NCBI GenBank assembly: GCA_016722465.1
Contig: JADKJC010000002.1
Location: 882,501 to 946,500, forward strand
Length of the DNA: 64,000 nucleotides
Source of the DNA: Chitinophagaceae bacterium
GTDB taxonomy: Bacteria > Bacteroidota > Bacteroidia > Chitinophagales > Chitinophagaceae
Direction of reading: 5' to 3'
The notes under the pieces are model-generated. The model was given only the letters and a program-made list of their open reading frames with translations, had not been told where the DNA came from and ran no database searches. Below are positions 8,482 through 16,860 of the stretch, one piece after another; positions within the stretch are counted from its first letter, which is position 1; each line of letters starts with the position of its first letter. The translations under genes were made by a program, and so were the position numbers.

Positions 8482-9000
8482 CTAATTAAAGCGGAGATTA
8501 TAAGTAGCACCTATACCAACATTTGCTATGCTCCCACCATTTACATCGCTGCGGAAAATATTATTATAAAAACCAAATACATTCCAGTCGTAATTGTGAT
8601 AACCCAACTGTGGTTTTATGTAAGCACCGCCTTTTGCATTGTTAATTCCCGTTACTACACTATACCCACCATCAAGCCCTGCAAAAAAACCTTTGGCTGC
8701 TGGATACACCCGGATGAATACCCCCAATGGTATCGTTCCAAAACTCTGGAGATTGTTCCTGGCAAAAAAATGATTGTACCCTGTGGTCAATCCAATACCA
8801 AAATGATTGGTTTCCATCAACTGACCTTTTAACTCAAGCCCGGCAACAAAACTGCTGTAGTTGGAGATGTCACCTACGGGTACACCGGCATTAACCCCAA
8901 TTTTTAACCACGAATTCTTCCTGGTAATCTCATCTGTTTTCTGAGCCAGTAAAATAGTGCCGCTCATTAATGCCATACATACAATTGCTAATTTCTTCAT
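8482..9000 (-). CDS. Small outer-membrane beta-barrel protein
   Basis: About 172 residues from the ATG at 9000. There is a signal peptide (MKKLAIVCMALMSGTILLAQ), then alternating strands such as SWLKIGVNAGVPVGDI, ELKGQLMETNHFGIGLTTGYNHFF and a terminal GIGATYNLRFN ending in an aromatic residue, as in OmpA/OmpW-like barrels. An in-frame ATG 45 nt upstream would add a non-signal segment, so it is disfavoured. No specific function is recognised. It probably resides in the outer membrane. Confidence 0.65.
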   Translation of the reverse strand: MKKLAIVCMALMSGTILLAQKTDEITRKNSWLKIGVNAGVPVGDISNYSSFVAGLELKGQLMETNHFGIGLTTGYNHFFARNNLQSFGTIPLGVFIRVYPAAKGFFAGLDGGYSVVTGINNAKGGAYIKPQLGYHNYDWNVFGFYNNIFRSDVNGGSIANVGIGATYNLRFN

Positions 9001-9138
9001 CATGTGAATTTTTGATTCACTATAGTATTGCCAAAGAACATACCACACATAACCAGCTATAAAAATGCTGCAGGGAAAAAGAATTGAGGAAAGAATTGCC
9101 CGGATTGAGTGAGCCTGGAGAGCCCGTTTTATACAATA

Positions 9139-9747
9139 CTATGTAACAATCGTTCTGAAAGTTAAATTCACTCTCGACTTTGTCACGAGCCTGGTGGGTG
9201 GCAGCCGGTGCAGCCAATGTGTTTGTGTAGTGCCTTTCATTACTAATAAGCTGCCATGTTCCAGCATCACTGAAACAGTTGCTTTGGTTATTTTATGCCG
9301 GAAAGAAAATCTCCTTTCTGCACCAAAACTCAACGAAGCAATAGCGCCATTCTTTTTCAGGTCTTTCTCTGCATCACTGTGCCAGGCCATCCCTTCATCA
9401 CCATTGTGATATAAATTGAGCAAACAGGAGTTATAGGTTTCCCCACTATTTTCTTCTGCGATCGCTTTCAATTGCAGCAATGCAGTTGTCCACGGCAATG
9501 CCTGTTTGGTAGTATTGGAATAGGTATATTCAAATGGCCGGTCGCCATACCAGGCAACTTTTCTTTTGGTGATGATGTGTTTGCCATAGATAACAGCTTC
9601 ATCATTTTTCCATTCAATGGTATCAAGCAAAGTGTTGAGATAATCATTGGCTCTTTGATGTGGCATCAATTTGCCATAATAATTCACCATGCCATCCTGG
9701 GGCAGCAGGTTGATTGTTTCTATTGGTTGATCATTGAATAAATCCAT
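9139..9747 (-). CDS. alkB: AlkB-like 2-oxoglutarate/Fe(II) DNA-repair dioxygenase
   Basis: A 202-residue oxygenase that removes methyl/alkyl groups from bases such as 1-methyladenine and 3-methylcytosine. Iron ligands are visible as AWHSDAE (HxD) and the later TTQTHWLHRLP His, with the 2-oxoglutarate-binding arginines in RVNLTFR near the C-terminus. The N-terminal YYGKLMPHQRAN and YGDRPFEYTYS blocks are typical of the AlkB-homologue family. The start overlaps the end of the upstream zinc-module gene by 17 bp, indicating translational coupling in an alkylation-repair operon. Confidence 0.9.
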   Translation of the reverse strand: MDLFNDQPIETINLLPQDGMVNYYGKLMPHQRANDYLNTLLDTIEWKNDEAVIYGKHIITKRKVAWYGDRPFEYTYSNTTKQALPWTTALLQLKAIAEENSGETYNSCLLNLYHNGDEGMAWHSDAEKDLKKNGAIASLSFGAERRFSFRHKITKATVSVMLEHGSLLVMKGTTQTHWLHRLPPTRLVTKSRVNLTFRTIVT

Positions 9748-9901
9748 CTTTCCATTTTTTATAAGGCTGCTTCATACAATTACCACATGGCCGGTATCCA
9801 TTTCTGATCGCTTCTTTTTCAGATGCAAAGAAAACCCTGTTTTCCTTTTTTATCCTTTTTCCTGAACGGCACTGCAATGTTCCATAAATATTTAGTTTCA
9901 T
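9731..9901 (-). CDS. Stand-alone Ada-type zinc-binding module
   Basis: A 56-residue reading frame from the ATG at 9901 to the TGA at 9731. It carries CRSGKRIKKENRVFFASEKE followed by AIRNGYRPCGNCM, the signature of the Ada metal-binding domain (Pfam Ada_Zn_binding), in which cysteines hold zinc and in Ada proper one accepts a methyl group from DNA phosphotriesters. Only three cysteines are present (about residues 11, 39, 42), so methyl transfer may be lost or the fourth ligand differs. It sits between the Ada-like methyltransferase and alkB, overlapping alkB by 17 bp, so it is probably a detached N-terminal domain of Ada in the same operon. Confidence 0.7.
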   Translation of the reverse strand: MKLNIYGTLQCRSGKRIKKENRVFFASEKEAIRNGYRPCGNCMKQPYKKWKDGFIQ

Positions 9902-9974
9902 GTTTCCCCAATTCCAATTGCTTTTTGTTTGATTTTCTTTATTAATTGAGCATCGTTCATTTCATTGTGCCGGA

Positions 9975-10823
9975 TCATGTTGCTGAACTTGTCTTTGCTG
10001 CTTCCCAACCAATGATGGCGGTTTTCCTTGTGTTGCCCCACATGTATCCACCCACTACCCCGGTTGATTGAATCACCCGGTGGCAGGGGATTAAGAAAGC
10101 AACCGGGTTAGTTCCTATTGCAGTGCCCACAGCCCTTGATGCAGTTGGTTTTTTAATTTTTTGTGCAATGCTGCCGTAAGAAGCCAACTGTCCCATCGGT
10201 ATCTTCAATAAGGTCTCCCACACTTTCAGTTGAAAGTCTGTTCCTTTTAAATGAAGCTTGATATCCGGCAATTTGCTCCAGTCGTTTTGAAAAATGAACA
10301 GGGCGTTTTGCTGCAACATATCTAATTTCCGGCTGAACGATGCATTGGGGAATTTTGCTTTCAGATCTTTCAATGCGGTTTCTTCTTCCTCATTAAAAGC
10401 CATATAGCAAACTCCTTTTGGTGTAGAAGCAACAATAATATTTCCAAAAGCTGTTTCTGCAAAACTGTAATTGATGGAAAGATCGTTACCGCTATTTTTA
10501 TATTCAGCTGGTGTCATCCCTTCTATATTGATGAAGAGATCATGCAGGCGGCTGGTACCTGAAAGACCGGTTTCATAAGCAGCATCAAACAATGTTGACT
10601 GGTTTTCTTTGAGCAATGTTTTGGCATGCTCCACGCTGATGTACTGAAGGAATTTTTTGGGACTGGTGCCTGCCCATTCTGTAAACAACCGTTGAAAATG
10701 AAAAGGGCTTAAATGCACTTTAGCCGCCACCTCATCCAGATTGGGTTGGCTTTTAAAATTTGCTTTGATATAATCAATGGCCTCGGCAATGCGGTTGTAA
10801 TTGATTGTTTGCTGCGTATTCAT
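9975..10823 (-). CDS. ada: AraC-type regulator/O6-methylguanine-DNA methyltransferase (Ada-like, no zinc domain)
   Basis: A 282-residue bifunctional protein. Residues 1-110 are an AraC helix-turn-helix pair (LDEVAAKVHLSPFHFQRLF, then the second HTH with GMTPAEYKN). Residues about 120-282 are a methylguanine-DNA methyltransferase with the active-site motif IPCHRVI (methyl-acceptor Cys) and the helix FQLKVWETLLKIPMGQLASYGSIA. It repairs O6-alkylguanine and probably activates its own operon. The N-terminal zinc domain of E. coli Ada is missing here but occurs as a separate downstream gene. Confidence 0.92.
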   Translation of the reverse strand: MNTQQTINYNRIAEAIDYIKANFKSQPNLDEVAAKVHLSPFHFQRLFTEWAGTSPKKFLQYISVEHAKTLLKENQSTLFDAAYETGLSGTSRLHDLFINIEGMTPAEYKNSGNDLSINYSFAETAFGNIIVASTPKGVCYMAFNEEEETALKDLKAKFPNASFSRKLDMLQQNALFIFQNDWSKLPDIKLHLKGTDFQLKVWETLLKIPMGQLASYGSIAQKIKKPTASRAVGTAIGTNPVAFLIPCHRVIQSTGVVGGYMWGNTRKTAIIGWEAAKTSSAT

Positions 10824-10897
10824 GTCGATTGATTTCTAAAGCAAATGTCGGGAGGATTTGGCTGGAGGAAAATCCGAAACTTGCGGAAGTTTACATA

Positions 10898-10951
10898 AAA
10901 CCTATAAGGTCTGCCGTACGGTAAAGCAGCCTTGCAAGACCTTATAGGTTT
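10898..10951. repeat. Inverted-repeat hairpin element
   Basis: Perfect 15-bp arms AAACCTATAAGGTCT/AGACCTTATAGGTTT separated by 24 nt. A smaller hairpin AAACTTgcggAAGTTT lies just before it (10877-10892). It resembles a dispersed hairpin element and lies between dxs and the ada operon promoter. Confidence 0.6.
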
Positions 10952-10969
10952 AGGCAACAGCCCGGCCTC

Positions 10970-11001
10970 CAAATAAATATACCGGCCATCAGCCGGTATA
11001 T
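10970..11001 (-). terminator. Terminator after dxs
   Basis: Perfect 10-bp stem ATATACCGGC/GCCGGTATAT. On the minus strand it is followed by TTTATTT. It lies 24 bp past the dxs stop. Confidence 0.7.
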
Positions 11002-11024
11002 TAAAAGTTATCAAAGGAAATTAT

Positions 11025-12959
11025 TTATTGAAATGTTGCACTCACTGTTACTTTATCTTTCACCATTTCTCTCAATACTTCGGCGATGGCATTGGCATCC
11101 AGACCAATTTCATTATACAATTGCTTCGGTGTGCCATGCTCAACCAGGCGATCAGGGATACCCATTATTTTTACATCGGCTTTATAGCCATGCTCATTCA
11201 TAAACTCTAAAATAGCGCTGCCAAAACCTCCTACAACCGTGCCGTCTTCAACAGTAACAATCTTATTGTATTTGCCAAAAACTTCATGCAGCAGTTCCTC
11301 ATCCAGCGGTTTGCAGAAACGCATATCATAATGTGCCGGGTTAATGCCTTCGGCTTTTACATCACGGATGGCGGAAGCTGCAAAATTACCCGGGTGGCCG
11401 AAAGATAATATCGCTACATCCTGCCCATCTTTTAATTTTCGGCCTTTGCCAATTGCTATTTCTTCAAACGGAGTTCTCCATTCCGGCACCATGCCCTCTC
11501 CTCTTGGATAACGGATGACAAATGGGCTGGTGGTGCTTTCCAGCTGTGCCGTATACATTAGGTTGCGGAGTTCCTTTTCATTCATCGGCGCACTGATGAT
11601 CATGTTGGGAATGCAGCGCATGTAAGCAATATCATAGCAGCCATGGTGCGTTGGGCCATCTTCACCTACCAAACCGGCACGGTCGAGGCAGAAAACCACT
11701 GGCAGTTTTTGTATGGCCACATCATGGATTACCATGTCGTAAGCCCTTTGCATAAACGAAGAATAAATATTGCAGAATACCCTCATGCCCTGTGTAGCCA
11801 AACCAGCGCTTACCGTTACGGCATGCTGCTCACAAATGCCCACATCAAAAGCACGGTTGGGCATTTTTGCCATCATGTATTTTAAGGAAGAGCCACTTGG
11901 CATAGCTGGTGTGATACCCATGATCCTTTCATTCATTTCGGCCAGCTCTATTATGGTATGGCCAAACACATCCTGGTATTTAGGCGGCTGTGGAATATCG
12001 TAAGTTTTCTTTTGTATTTCCCCCGTTACTTTATCAAACAATCCGGGTGCATGCCACTTGGTCTGGTCTTTTTCCGCCAGCTCATAACCCTTGCCCTTAA
12101 CCGTTAGTATGTGTAAAATTTTGGGGCCCGGAATTTTTTTAAGATCCTGTAAGGTTTCAATCAACTTGCTGATATTATGCCCGTCTATTGGACCAAAGTA
12201 GCGGAGTTGTAGTGCTTCAAACAAATTGGCCTTGCTGGTAACAGCGCCCTTCACCCCTTCCACAATTTTGTGCATTACTTTACGGCTCAGGTTTTTACCG
12301 GCGGGTAATTTGCCCAGCACTTTCCACACTTCATCCTTTATTTTATTATAGGTTGGCGAAGTGCTGATATCGGTTAAATATTCTTTCAGAGCGCCTACAT
12401 TCGGGTCGATGCTCATGCAGTTGTCGTTCAAAATGATCAGCACATCGCTATCGGCTACGCCGGCATGGTTCATCGCTTCAAACGCCAGGCCTGCCGTCAT
12501 ACTACCATCACCAATTACGGCAATTGCTTTACGGTCTTTTTCGCCTTTGTATTTGGCAGCCATCGCCATACCCAGCGCCGCACTGATGGAAGTAGATGAA
12601 TGCCCCACGCCAAATGTATCATATTCACTTTCACTGCGTTTGGGAAAGCCACTCAGGCCATTGTATTTTCTATTGGTGGGAAAGATATCCCGGCGGCCAG
12701 TTAATATTTTATGCCCGTAAGCCTGGTGGCCCACATCCCATACCAACTGGTCGTAAGGCGTGTTGTATACATAATGTAATGCCACCGATAATTCCACCAC
12801 ACCCAAACTGGCTGCAAAGTGGCCACCATGCACACTTACCACATCAATAATGTACTGGCGGAGTTCGTCACAAACCTGGTGCATCTGCTCTTTGGAGAGC
12901 TTCTTCAGGTCGGCGGGATTGTTGATATTGGATAAAAGAGGTCCTGCTTTTATTTCCAT
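11025..12959 (-). CDS. dxs: 1-deoxy-D-xylulose-5-phosphate synthase
   Basis: A 644-residue thiamine-diphosphate enzyme condensing pyruvate and glyceraldehyde-3-phosphate, the entry step of the MEP isoprenoid pathway that feeds the carotenoid genes in this window. The N-terminal HGGHFAASLGVVEL motif, the ThDP motif GDGSMTAGLAFEA...NDNCMSIDPN (about residues 150-190), the pyrimidine-domain motif GICEQHAVTVSAGLA and the Dxs-specific DRAGLVGEDGPTHHG are all present. The length is normal. A terminator hairpin follows. No other MEP gene is adjacent. Confidence 0.95.
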   Translation of the reverse strand: MEIKAGPLLSNINNPADLKKLSKEQMHQVCDELRQYIIDVVSVHGGHFAASLGVVELSVALHYVYNTPYDQLVWDVGHQAYGHKILTGRRDIFPTNRKYNGLSGFPKRSESEYDTFGVGHSSTSISAALGMAMAAKYKGEKDRKAIAVIGDGSMTAGLAFEAMNHAGVADSDVLIILNDNCMSIDPNVGALKEYLTDISTSPTYNKIKDEVWKVLGKLPAGKNLSRKVMHKIVEGVKGAVTSKANLFEALQLRYFGPIDGHNISKLIETLQDLKKIPGPKILHILTVKGKGYELAEKDQTKWHAPGLFDKVTGEIQKKTYDIPQPPKYQDVFGHTIIELAEMNERIMGITPAMPSGSSLKYMMAKMPNRAFDVGICEQHAVTVSAGLATQGMRVFCNIYSSFMQRAYDMVIHDVAIQKLPVVFCLDRAGLVGEDGPTHHGCYDIAYMRCIPNMIISAPMNEKELRNLMYTAQLESTTSPFVIRYPRGEGMVPEWRTPFEEIAIGKGRKLKDGQDVAILSFGHPGNFAASAIRDVKAEGINPAHYDMRFCKPLDEELLHEVFGKYNKIVTVEDGTVVGGFGSAILEFMNEHGYKADVKIMGIPDRLVEHGTPKQLYNEIGLDANAIAEVLREMVKDKVTVSATFQ

Positions 12960-13265
12960 GCTTGTCTGTTTGCGTTGTAAAGGTAGGTTTTTTTCGGGTC
13001 GGGGCGCTTTCAGCGACCTGAACCATGGTTAAAATGTATTTTCCAGTGGGCTCACAACAGCACCGCATTAACATGGCACAGTTGCGGCTATCCGTTGCAA
13101 GTCCGGCGCTAAACACTGCACAATCCCTCACCGGGCTTTTCACTGCTATCCGCCAGCCTTTCAGCGAATGATCATTATTGAACTTTACAAAACCCCATCT
13201 TCAACAACCATCCTGCCCGATGGTTCAAACAAGTGGTTCATTTCATTATCTTTCCAAAAAAAAAG
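12960..13265. other. Intergenic region between dxs and lgt
   Basis: About 306 bases between divergently oriented dxs and the lgt-like gene. It should hold both promoters. It is more G+C-rich than other spacers. Short open frames on both strands lack a recognisable start context or domain, and I see no convincing gene. Confidence 0.4.
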
Positions 13266-14037
13266 ATGGGCTTCCCATTTTCATTCCATATTGGCGGCAC
13301 AACAATACTATGGCATACCCTGGCCGAGCCAGCTGGTATGTTCATCGGCTACCGTTACTATATGTCATTGAGAAAAAAACAGGGCGATGTTATCAGCAGC
13401 AATAACCGTATCTGGATACTCATCGGCGCCATCTTTGGCGCTATCCTTGGCTCCAGGTTAGCAGGCGGACTGGAAAATCCTCCGGCGCTTTTCAATGCAG
13501 ACAATAAGTTGTTGTATTTCTACCAGAACAAAACTGTACTGGGTGGATTTTTGGGTGGCGTATGGGGAGTAGAGCTTATAAAAAAGATCATTAAAGAAAA
13601 ACACAATAGTGGTGACCTGTTCACTTATCCCTTGCTGCTGGCATTGATCATTGGCCGCATTGGCTGCTTCAGCATGGGCGTGTATGAAGAAACCTATGGC
13701 ACGGTCACCTCCTTTTTTACAGGAATGAATTTAGGCGATGGGCTTTTGCGTCATCCGGTTAGTTTGTATGAAATTGTTTTTTAGTATTGTTGTGGATTGG
13801 ATTGACTCAACTGGAAAAAAACTACCAGCTGGTCAATGGCCTGCGTTTTAAAATTTTATGATTGCATATTGCTGCTTCCGTTTTGTACTGGATTTTATCA
13901 AACCGCATTATACATTTAGCATTGGTCTGTCAACGATACAAATAACAGCATTCATTGGATTACTCTATTATGTGTTCATTTACATCCAGTATAAAGAGCT
14001 ATTTTTAATAAAGGAATTTGAACCACAAAGGCAGTAA
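13266..14037 (+). pseudogene. lgt: Prolipoprotein diacylglyceryl transferase-like gene with two frameshifts
   Basis: A multi-pass membrane protein of the Lgt family, which transfers diacylglycerol from phosphatidylglycerol to lipoprotein cysteines. From the ATG at 13266 it reads MGFPFSFHIGG, then IGAIFGAILGSRLAGGLE, FLGGVWGVELIKK and GRIGCFSMGVYEETYG (Lgt-signature region), up to HPVSLYEIVF. A TAG follows. One extra T in the T6 run at 13777-13782 restores VLLWIGLTQLEKN, and one extra T in the T4 run at 13854-13857 restores AYCCFRFVLDF and the final membrane segment to the TAA at 14035-14037. Both lesions are one-base homopolymer losses, so the gene may be intact in the organism. Confidence 0.8.
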
Positions 14038-14100
14038 GGCACAGAGCAACACAAGGCTTTTACTTAGTGTTCCTTTATGTTCTTTATGGTTTTGTGGTTT
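14021..14100. repeat. Imperfect inverted repeat over the lgt 3' end
   Basis: Arms AACCACAAA (14021-14029) and TTTGTGGTT (14091-14099), with partly complementary CACAAAG/CTTTATG-type sequence between. The left arm encodes the last codons of the repaired lgt frame, so the element appears to have supplied its C-terminus and stop. A related layout (CGCTAAG...CTTAGCG) lies at 23151-23213. Confidence 0.5.
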
Positions 14101-14129
14101 ATCAATTCCAGGCAACTTAAACAACACTC

Positions 14130-15536
14130 ATGCCCGAACGCCCTTACACTTACTACGACTTTACCCTCAGTATTTGCAGCACCTGTTTACGCAGGGTGGA
14201 TGCCAAGATCGTATTTGAAAACGACAACGTGTACATGCTTAAAAATTGTCCTCATCATGGTTTTGAAAAGGTGCTGATAGCAAACGATGTGGAGTATTAT
14301 AAAAATATCCGCAATTACAATAAGCCTTCAGAAATGCCTTTGCATTTTAATACCAAAACGCATTACGGTTGCCCGTACGATTGCGGCCTCTGCCAGGACC
14401 ATGAACAGCACAGTTGCTTAACAGTGGTAGAAATAACAGACCGCTGCAACCTGCAATGCCCCACCTGCTATGCCATGAGCAGCCCGCATTATGGCCGGCA
14501 CAGAACAGTAGAAGAAGTGGAAAGAATGCTGGATATCATTGTTGCCAATGAAGGAACGCCGGATGTAGTGCAGATCAGCGGCGGCGAGCCCACCATCCAC
14601 CCTGATTTTTTTGCCATCATGGACATTGCAAAGAAAAAACCGATCAGGCACCTGATGCTGAATACGAATGGCATCCGCATTGCAAAGGATATTGAGTTTG
14701 CAAAACAACTGGCAACCTATGCTCCCGATTTTGAAATTTATTTACAGTTTGATTCTTTTAAACCAGAAGCGCTGGAACAGTTGAGAGGAAAAGACCTGGC
14801 TGATATACGGATCAAAGCACTGGAACATTTGAATGCTCTCAATCTTTCAACTACGCTTGTTGTTACCTTACAACAGGGCGTAAATGATGATGAAATTGGC
14901 AAGATCATTGAGTTTGCGGTGCAACAAAAATGTGTTCGTGGTGTTACGTTCCAGCCAACACAGGTGGCAGGCAGAACTGAAAATTTTGACCCGGCTACTG
15001 ATCGTATTACGATGACCGATGTAAGAAAAAGGATTTTATCACAAACTAATATCTTTCAGCCCAATGACCTGGTACCGGTTCCCTGCAATCCGGATGCACT
15101 GGTAATGGGGTATGCACTTAAGTTAGCCGGGCAGATCTTTCCATTAACAAGATACGTTGACCCGGCAGTGCTGCTCGACAGCAGCCGCAACAGCATCGTG
15201 TACGAACAGGATGAAGGGCTGAAAGAAAAGATGATCAGCATTTTCAGCACGGGTATTTCAGTTGATAAAGTGAATGAAAACATGAAGCAGCTGCTTTGCT
15301 GCCTGCCGCAGATAGCAGCGCCGGGCCTGAGTTATGACAACCTGTTTCGTATTATCATCATGCGGTTTATTGATGCCTACGATTTTGATGTCAGGGCCAT
15401 CAAGAAAAGCTGTGTGCACATTGTTCATAAAGACGGCCGCATCATTCCCTTTGAAACCATGAATTTGTTTTACCGGGATGAAAAGGAAGTATATTTGAGA
15501 GAGCTTCAAAAAGAAAGAGCCACATCAATACAATAA
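14130..15536 (+). CDS. Radical SAM protein, tetraether-synthase (Tes/MJ0619)-like
   Basis: A 468-residue iron-sulfur enzyme. An N-terminal CxxC...CPHHG zinc/iron site (residues about 16-48) is followed by YGCPYDCGLCQDHEQHSC, then the radical-SAM cluster motif TDRCNLQCPTCYA (CxxxCxxC), the SAM-binding SGGEPTIHP and a SPASM-like C-terminal part with CNPD and CC pairs. This arrangement matches the MJ0619 family, whose archaeal members join lipid chains to make tetraethers. Bacterial members are mostly uncharacterised. It follows the Lgt-like gene on the same strand and precedes two small membrane proteins, which fits a lipid-related role (inference). Confidence 0.75.
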   Translation: MPERPYTYYDFTLSICSTCLRRVDAKIVFENDNVYMLKNCPHHGFEKVLIANDVEYYKNIRNYNKPSEMPLHFNTKTHYGCPYDCGLCQDHEQHSCLTVVEITDRCNLQCPTCYAMSSPHYGRHRTVEEVERMLDIIVANEGTPDVVQISGGEPTIHPDFFAIMDIAKKKPIRHLMLNTNGIRIAKDIEFAKQLATYAPDFEIYLQFDSFKPEALEQLRGKDLADIRIKALEHLNALNLSTTLVVTLQQGVNDDEIGKIIEFAVQQKCVRGVTFQPTQVAGRTENFDPATDRITMTDVRKRILSQTNIFQPNDLVPVPCNPDALVMGYALKLAGQIFPLTRYVDPAVLLDSSRNSIVYEQDEGLKEKMISIFSTGISVDKVNENMKQLLCCLPQIAAPGLSYDNLFRIIIMRFIDAYDFDVRAIKKSCVHIVHKDGRIIPFETMNLFYRDEKEVYLRELQKERATSIQ

Positions 15537-15546
15537 AAATACGGCC

Positions 15547-15741
15547 ATGAGTTTTATTATTTTATTGTTCATACTGATGATTGCGCCATTGGTGCTGGCC
15601 ATTATTGGCATCGTTTTTCTCTGCAATAGTGAGCCGGCAATAAAAAAGAAAGGAAAATATTTATTGCTTTCAGGCGTTTTACTATTCCTGGTTGAAATAT
15701 TGATCGGTTATTCGGTATGTTCAAACATGAATTTTCATTAA
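15547..15741 (+). CDS. Small two-TM membrane protein
   Basis: 64 residues beginning 10 bp after the radical SAM gene. There are two hydrophobic segments (IILLFILMIAPLVLAIIGIV and LLLSGVLLFLVEILIGYSV) separated by a Lys-rich turn (AIKKKGKY). No family is recognised. Spacing and strand suggest co-transcription with the radical SAM gene. The next small membrane gene begins 32 bp later. Confidence 0.55.
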   Translation: MSFIILLFILMIAPLVLAIIGIVFLCNSEPAIKKKGKYLLLSGVLLFLVEILIGYSVCSNMNFH

Positions 15742-15773
15742 CCGTTAAATTTGACCCTGCAAAAAATAAACGA

Positions 15774-16043
15774 ATGACACTTCAAACTAAGATAATTACC
15801 AGCAATGCCATACTGGCCATTCTTGTAACAGTAGTATTGGCGTTTAAGACTGATACATTCCCGGGCAATGGTTTTTTTTTCATGGCAGGTGCCATTGGCA
15901 TTGCGGGTGGGCTTGGTTGCCTTGGCCTGGGTGCATTACTCTTGCTGAGAAAAGATAAAGCTGCCGCAAAGGGTTACCTGATAAGCGCCCTCCTCTTATT
16001 ACTGATCGGGCTAATCTTTTATTTCCTGCTAAATAAATACTGA
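15774..16043 (+). CDS. Small three-TM membrane protein
   Basis: About 89 residues from the ATG at 15774 (MTLQTKIITSNAILAILV). Three hydrophobic helices include a Gly-rich AGAIGIAGGLGCLGLGALLLL, with a charged RKDKAAAKG loop before the last helix. The function is unknown. It is the last gene of the lgt-radical SAM-membrane protein run and converges with the nucleotidyltransferase gene, leaving only 4 bp between them. An earlier in-frame start at 15717 overlaps the upstream gene and is less likely. Confidence 0.55.
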   Translation: MTLQTKIITSNAILAILVTVVLAFKTDTFPGNGFFFMAGAIGIAGGLGCLGLGALLLLRKDKAAAKGYLISALLLLLIGLIFYFLLNKY

Positions 16044-16047
16044 TCGT

Positions 16048-16815
16048 TTATTGAAACAACCTTTCGGCAACCGCTACACTCTCCGGCTTGCCCACATCCA
16101 CCAGTTTATCGCCGGTATGGTCGTATCCATATATGGGATATTGAGCCGCAAGGCTGAGATAAGTATCAACTAAAGAAAACTTTCCCCGTTGTGGTATCAG
16201 TTCAAAAACAGTTGGTTCAAAAACTACCACACAACTATAAGCCATTGGTTTGAGATTGGGTGTATCTATAGAAATTCTTTTTTCACCGGTGGCAGTATTC
16301 ATCCAGCCACAAAGCCGGCTATCCTCATCAAACAAAAAGTTACGGGATGATTTCCTGGTTGTTATGCCAAATGAGATGAGCCCTTTTTTCTCTTTATGAA
16401 AAGCCAGCAGGTTATCCAAATTCAAATCCGTTAAAAAATCAGCATTTAGTGTAAAGAATGGCGTTGCGCCGGTCAGCAGGTTTTTTGCTTTCAATAATCC
16501 ACCTCCGGTTTCCAGCAGTTCAGCTGTTTCATCGCTGATGATGACATTGCTTCCCCAGCCATTGTTTTCTTTAACCGCAGCAATTACCTGGTCTGCAAAA
16601 TGATGCACATTTACCACCACATCTTTTACACCATATTGCTGCAGGTATTCGATATTGCGTTGCAATAAAGATTTACCGTTCACTATGGCCAATGCTTTAG
16701 GGTGAACATCTGTCCACGGTTTGAAACGGGTGCCGAGGCCGGCGGAAAAGATCATTGCATGCCCCCCTGTCCCTAAAGGGGAGCTTTGGAGTACGTTATT
16801 TTGAAGTTCATTCAT
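16048..16815 (-). CDS. MurU-like sugar-phosphate nucleotidyltransferase
   Basis: A 255-residue NDP-sugar pyrophosphorylase. It has the N-terminal nucleotide loop IFSAGLGTRFKPWTDVHPKAL (GxGTRxxPxT..xPKxL), ELLETGGGLLKAKNLL and LNADFLTDL (metal Asp), all closest in pattern to MurU, which makes UDP-MurNAc from MurNAc-1-phosphate in peptidoglycan recycling. Residues 1-20 (MNELQNNVLQSSPLGTGGHA) are translated through a dispersed palindrome at 16761-16786, so the true start may be the Met at 16755. The kinase/RapZ fusion upstream on the same strand is the expected partner. Confidence 0.75.
   Translation of the reverse strand: MNELQNNVLQSSPLGTGGHAMIFSAGLGTRFKPWTDVHPKALAIVNGKSLLQRNIEYLQQYGVKDVVVNVHHFADQVIAAVKENNGWGSNVIISDETAELLETGGGLLKAKNLLTGATPFFTLNADFLTDLNLDNLLAFHKEKKGLISFGITTRKSSRNFLFDEDSRLCGWMNTATGEKRISIDTPNLKPMAYSCVVVFEPTVFELIPQRGKFSLVDTYLSLAAQYPIYGYDHTGDKLVDVGKPESVAVAERLFQ
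16761..16786. repeat. Palindromic element CCCCCTGTCCCTAAAGGGG type
   Basis: A G/C-rich palindrome at the 5' end of the nucleotidyltransferase frame. A close relative (CTCCCCTTTAGGGGACGGGGGT) lies at 56799-56820. These two define one dispersed family in the window. Confidence 0.55.
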
Positions 16816-16860
16816 TTTATTTAGAAGTGCGTTTATTACAGATTGAATATTGTTTTTTAC

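Noticed and set aside
12868..13143. 91-codon minus-strand frame across the dxs start
   Set aside because: Overlaps dxs out of frame, no recognisable domain; likely chance in a G+C-richer spacer.
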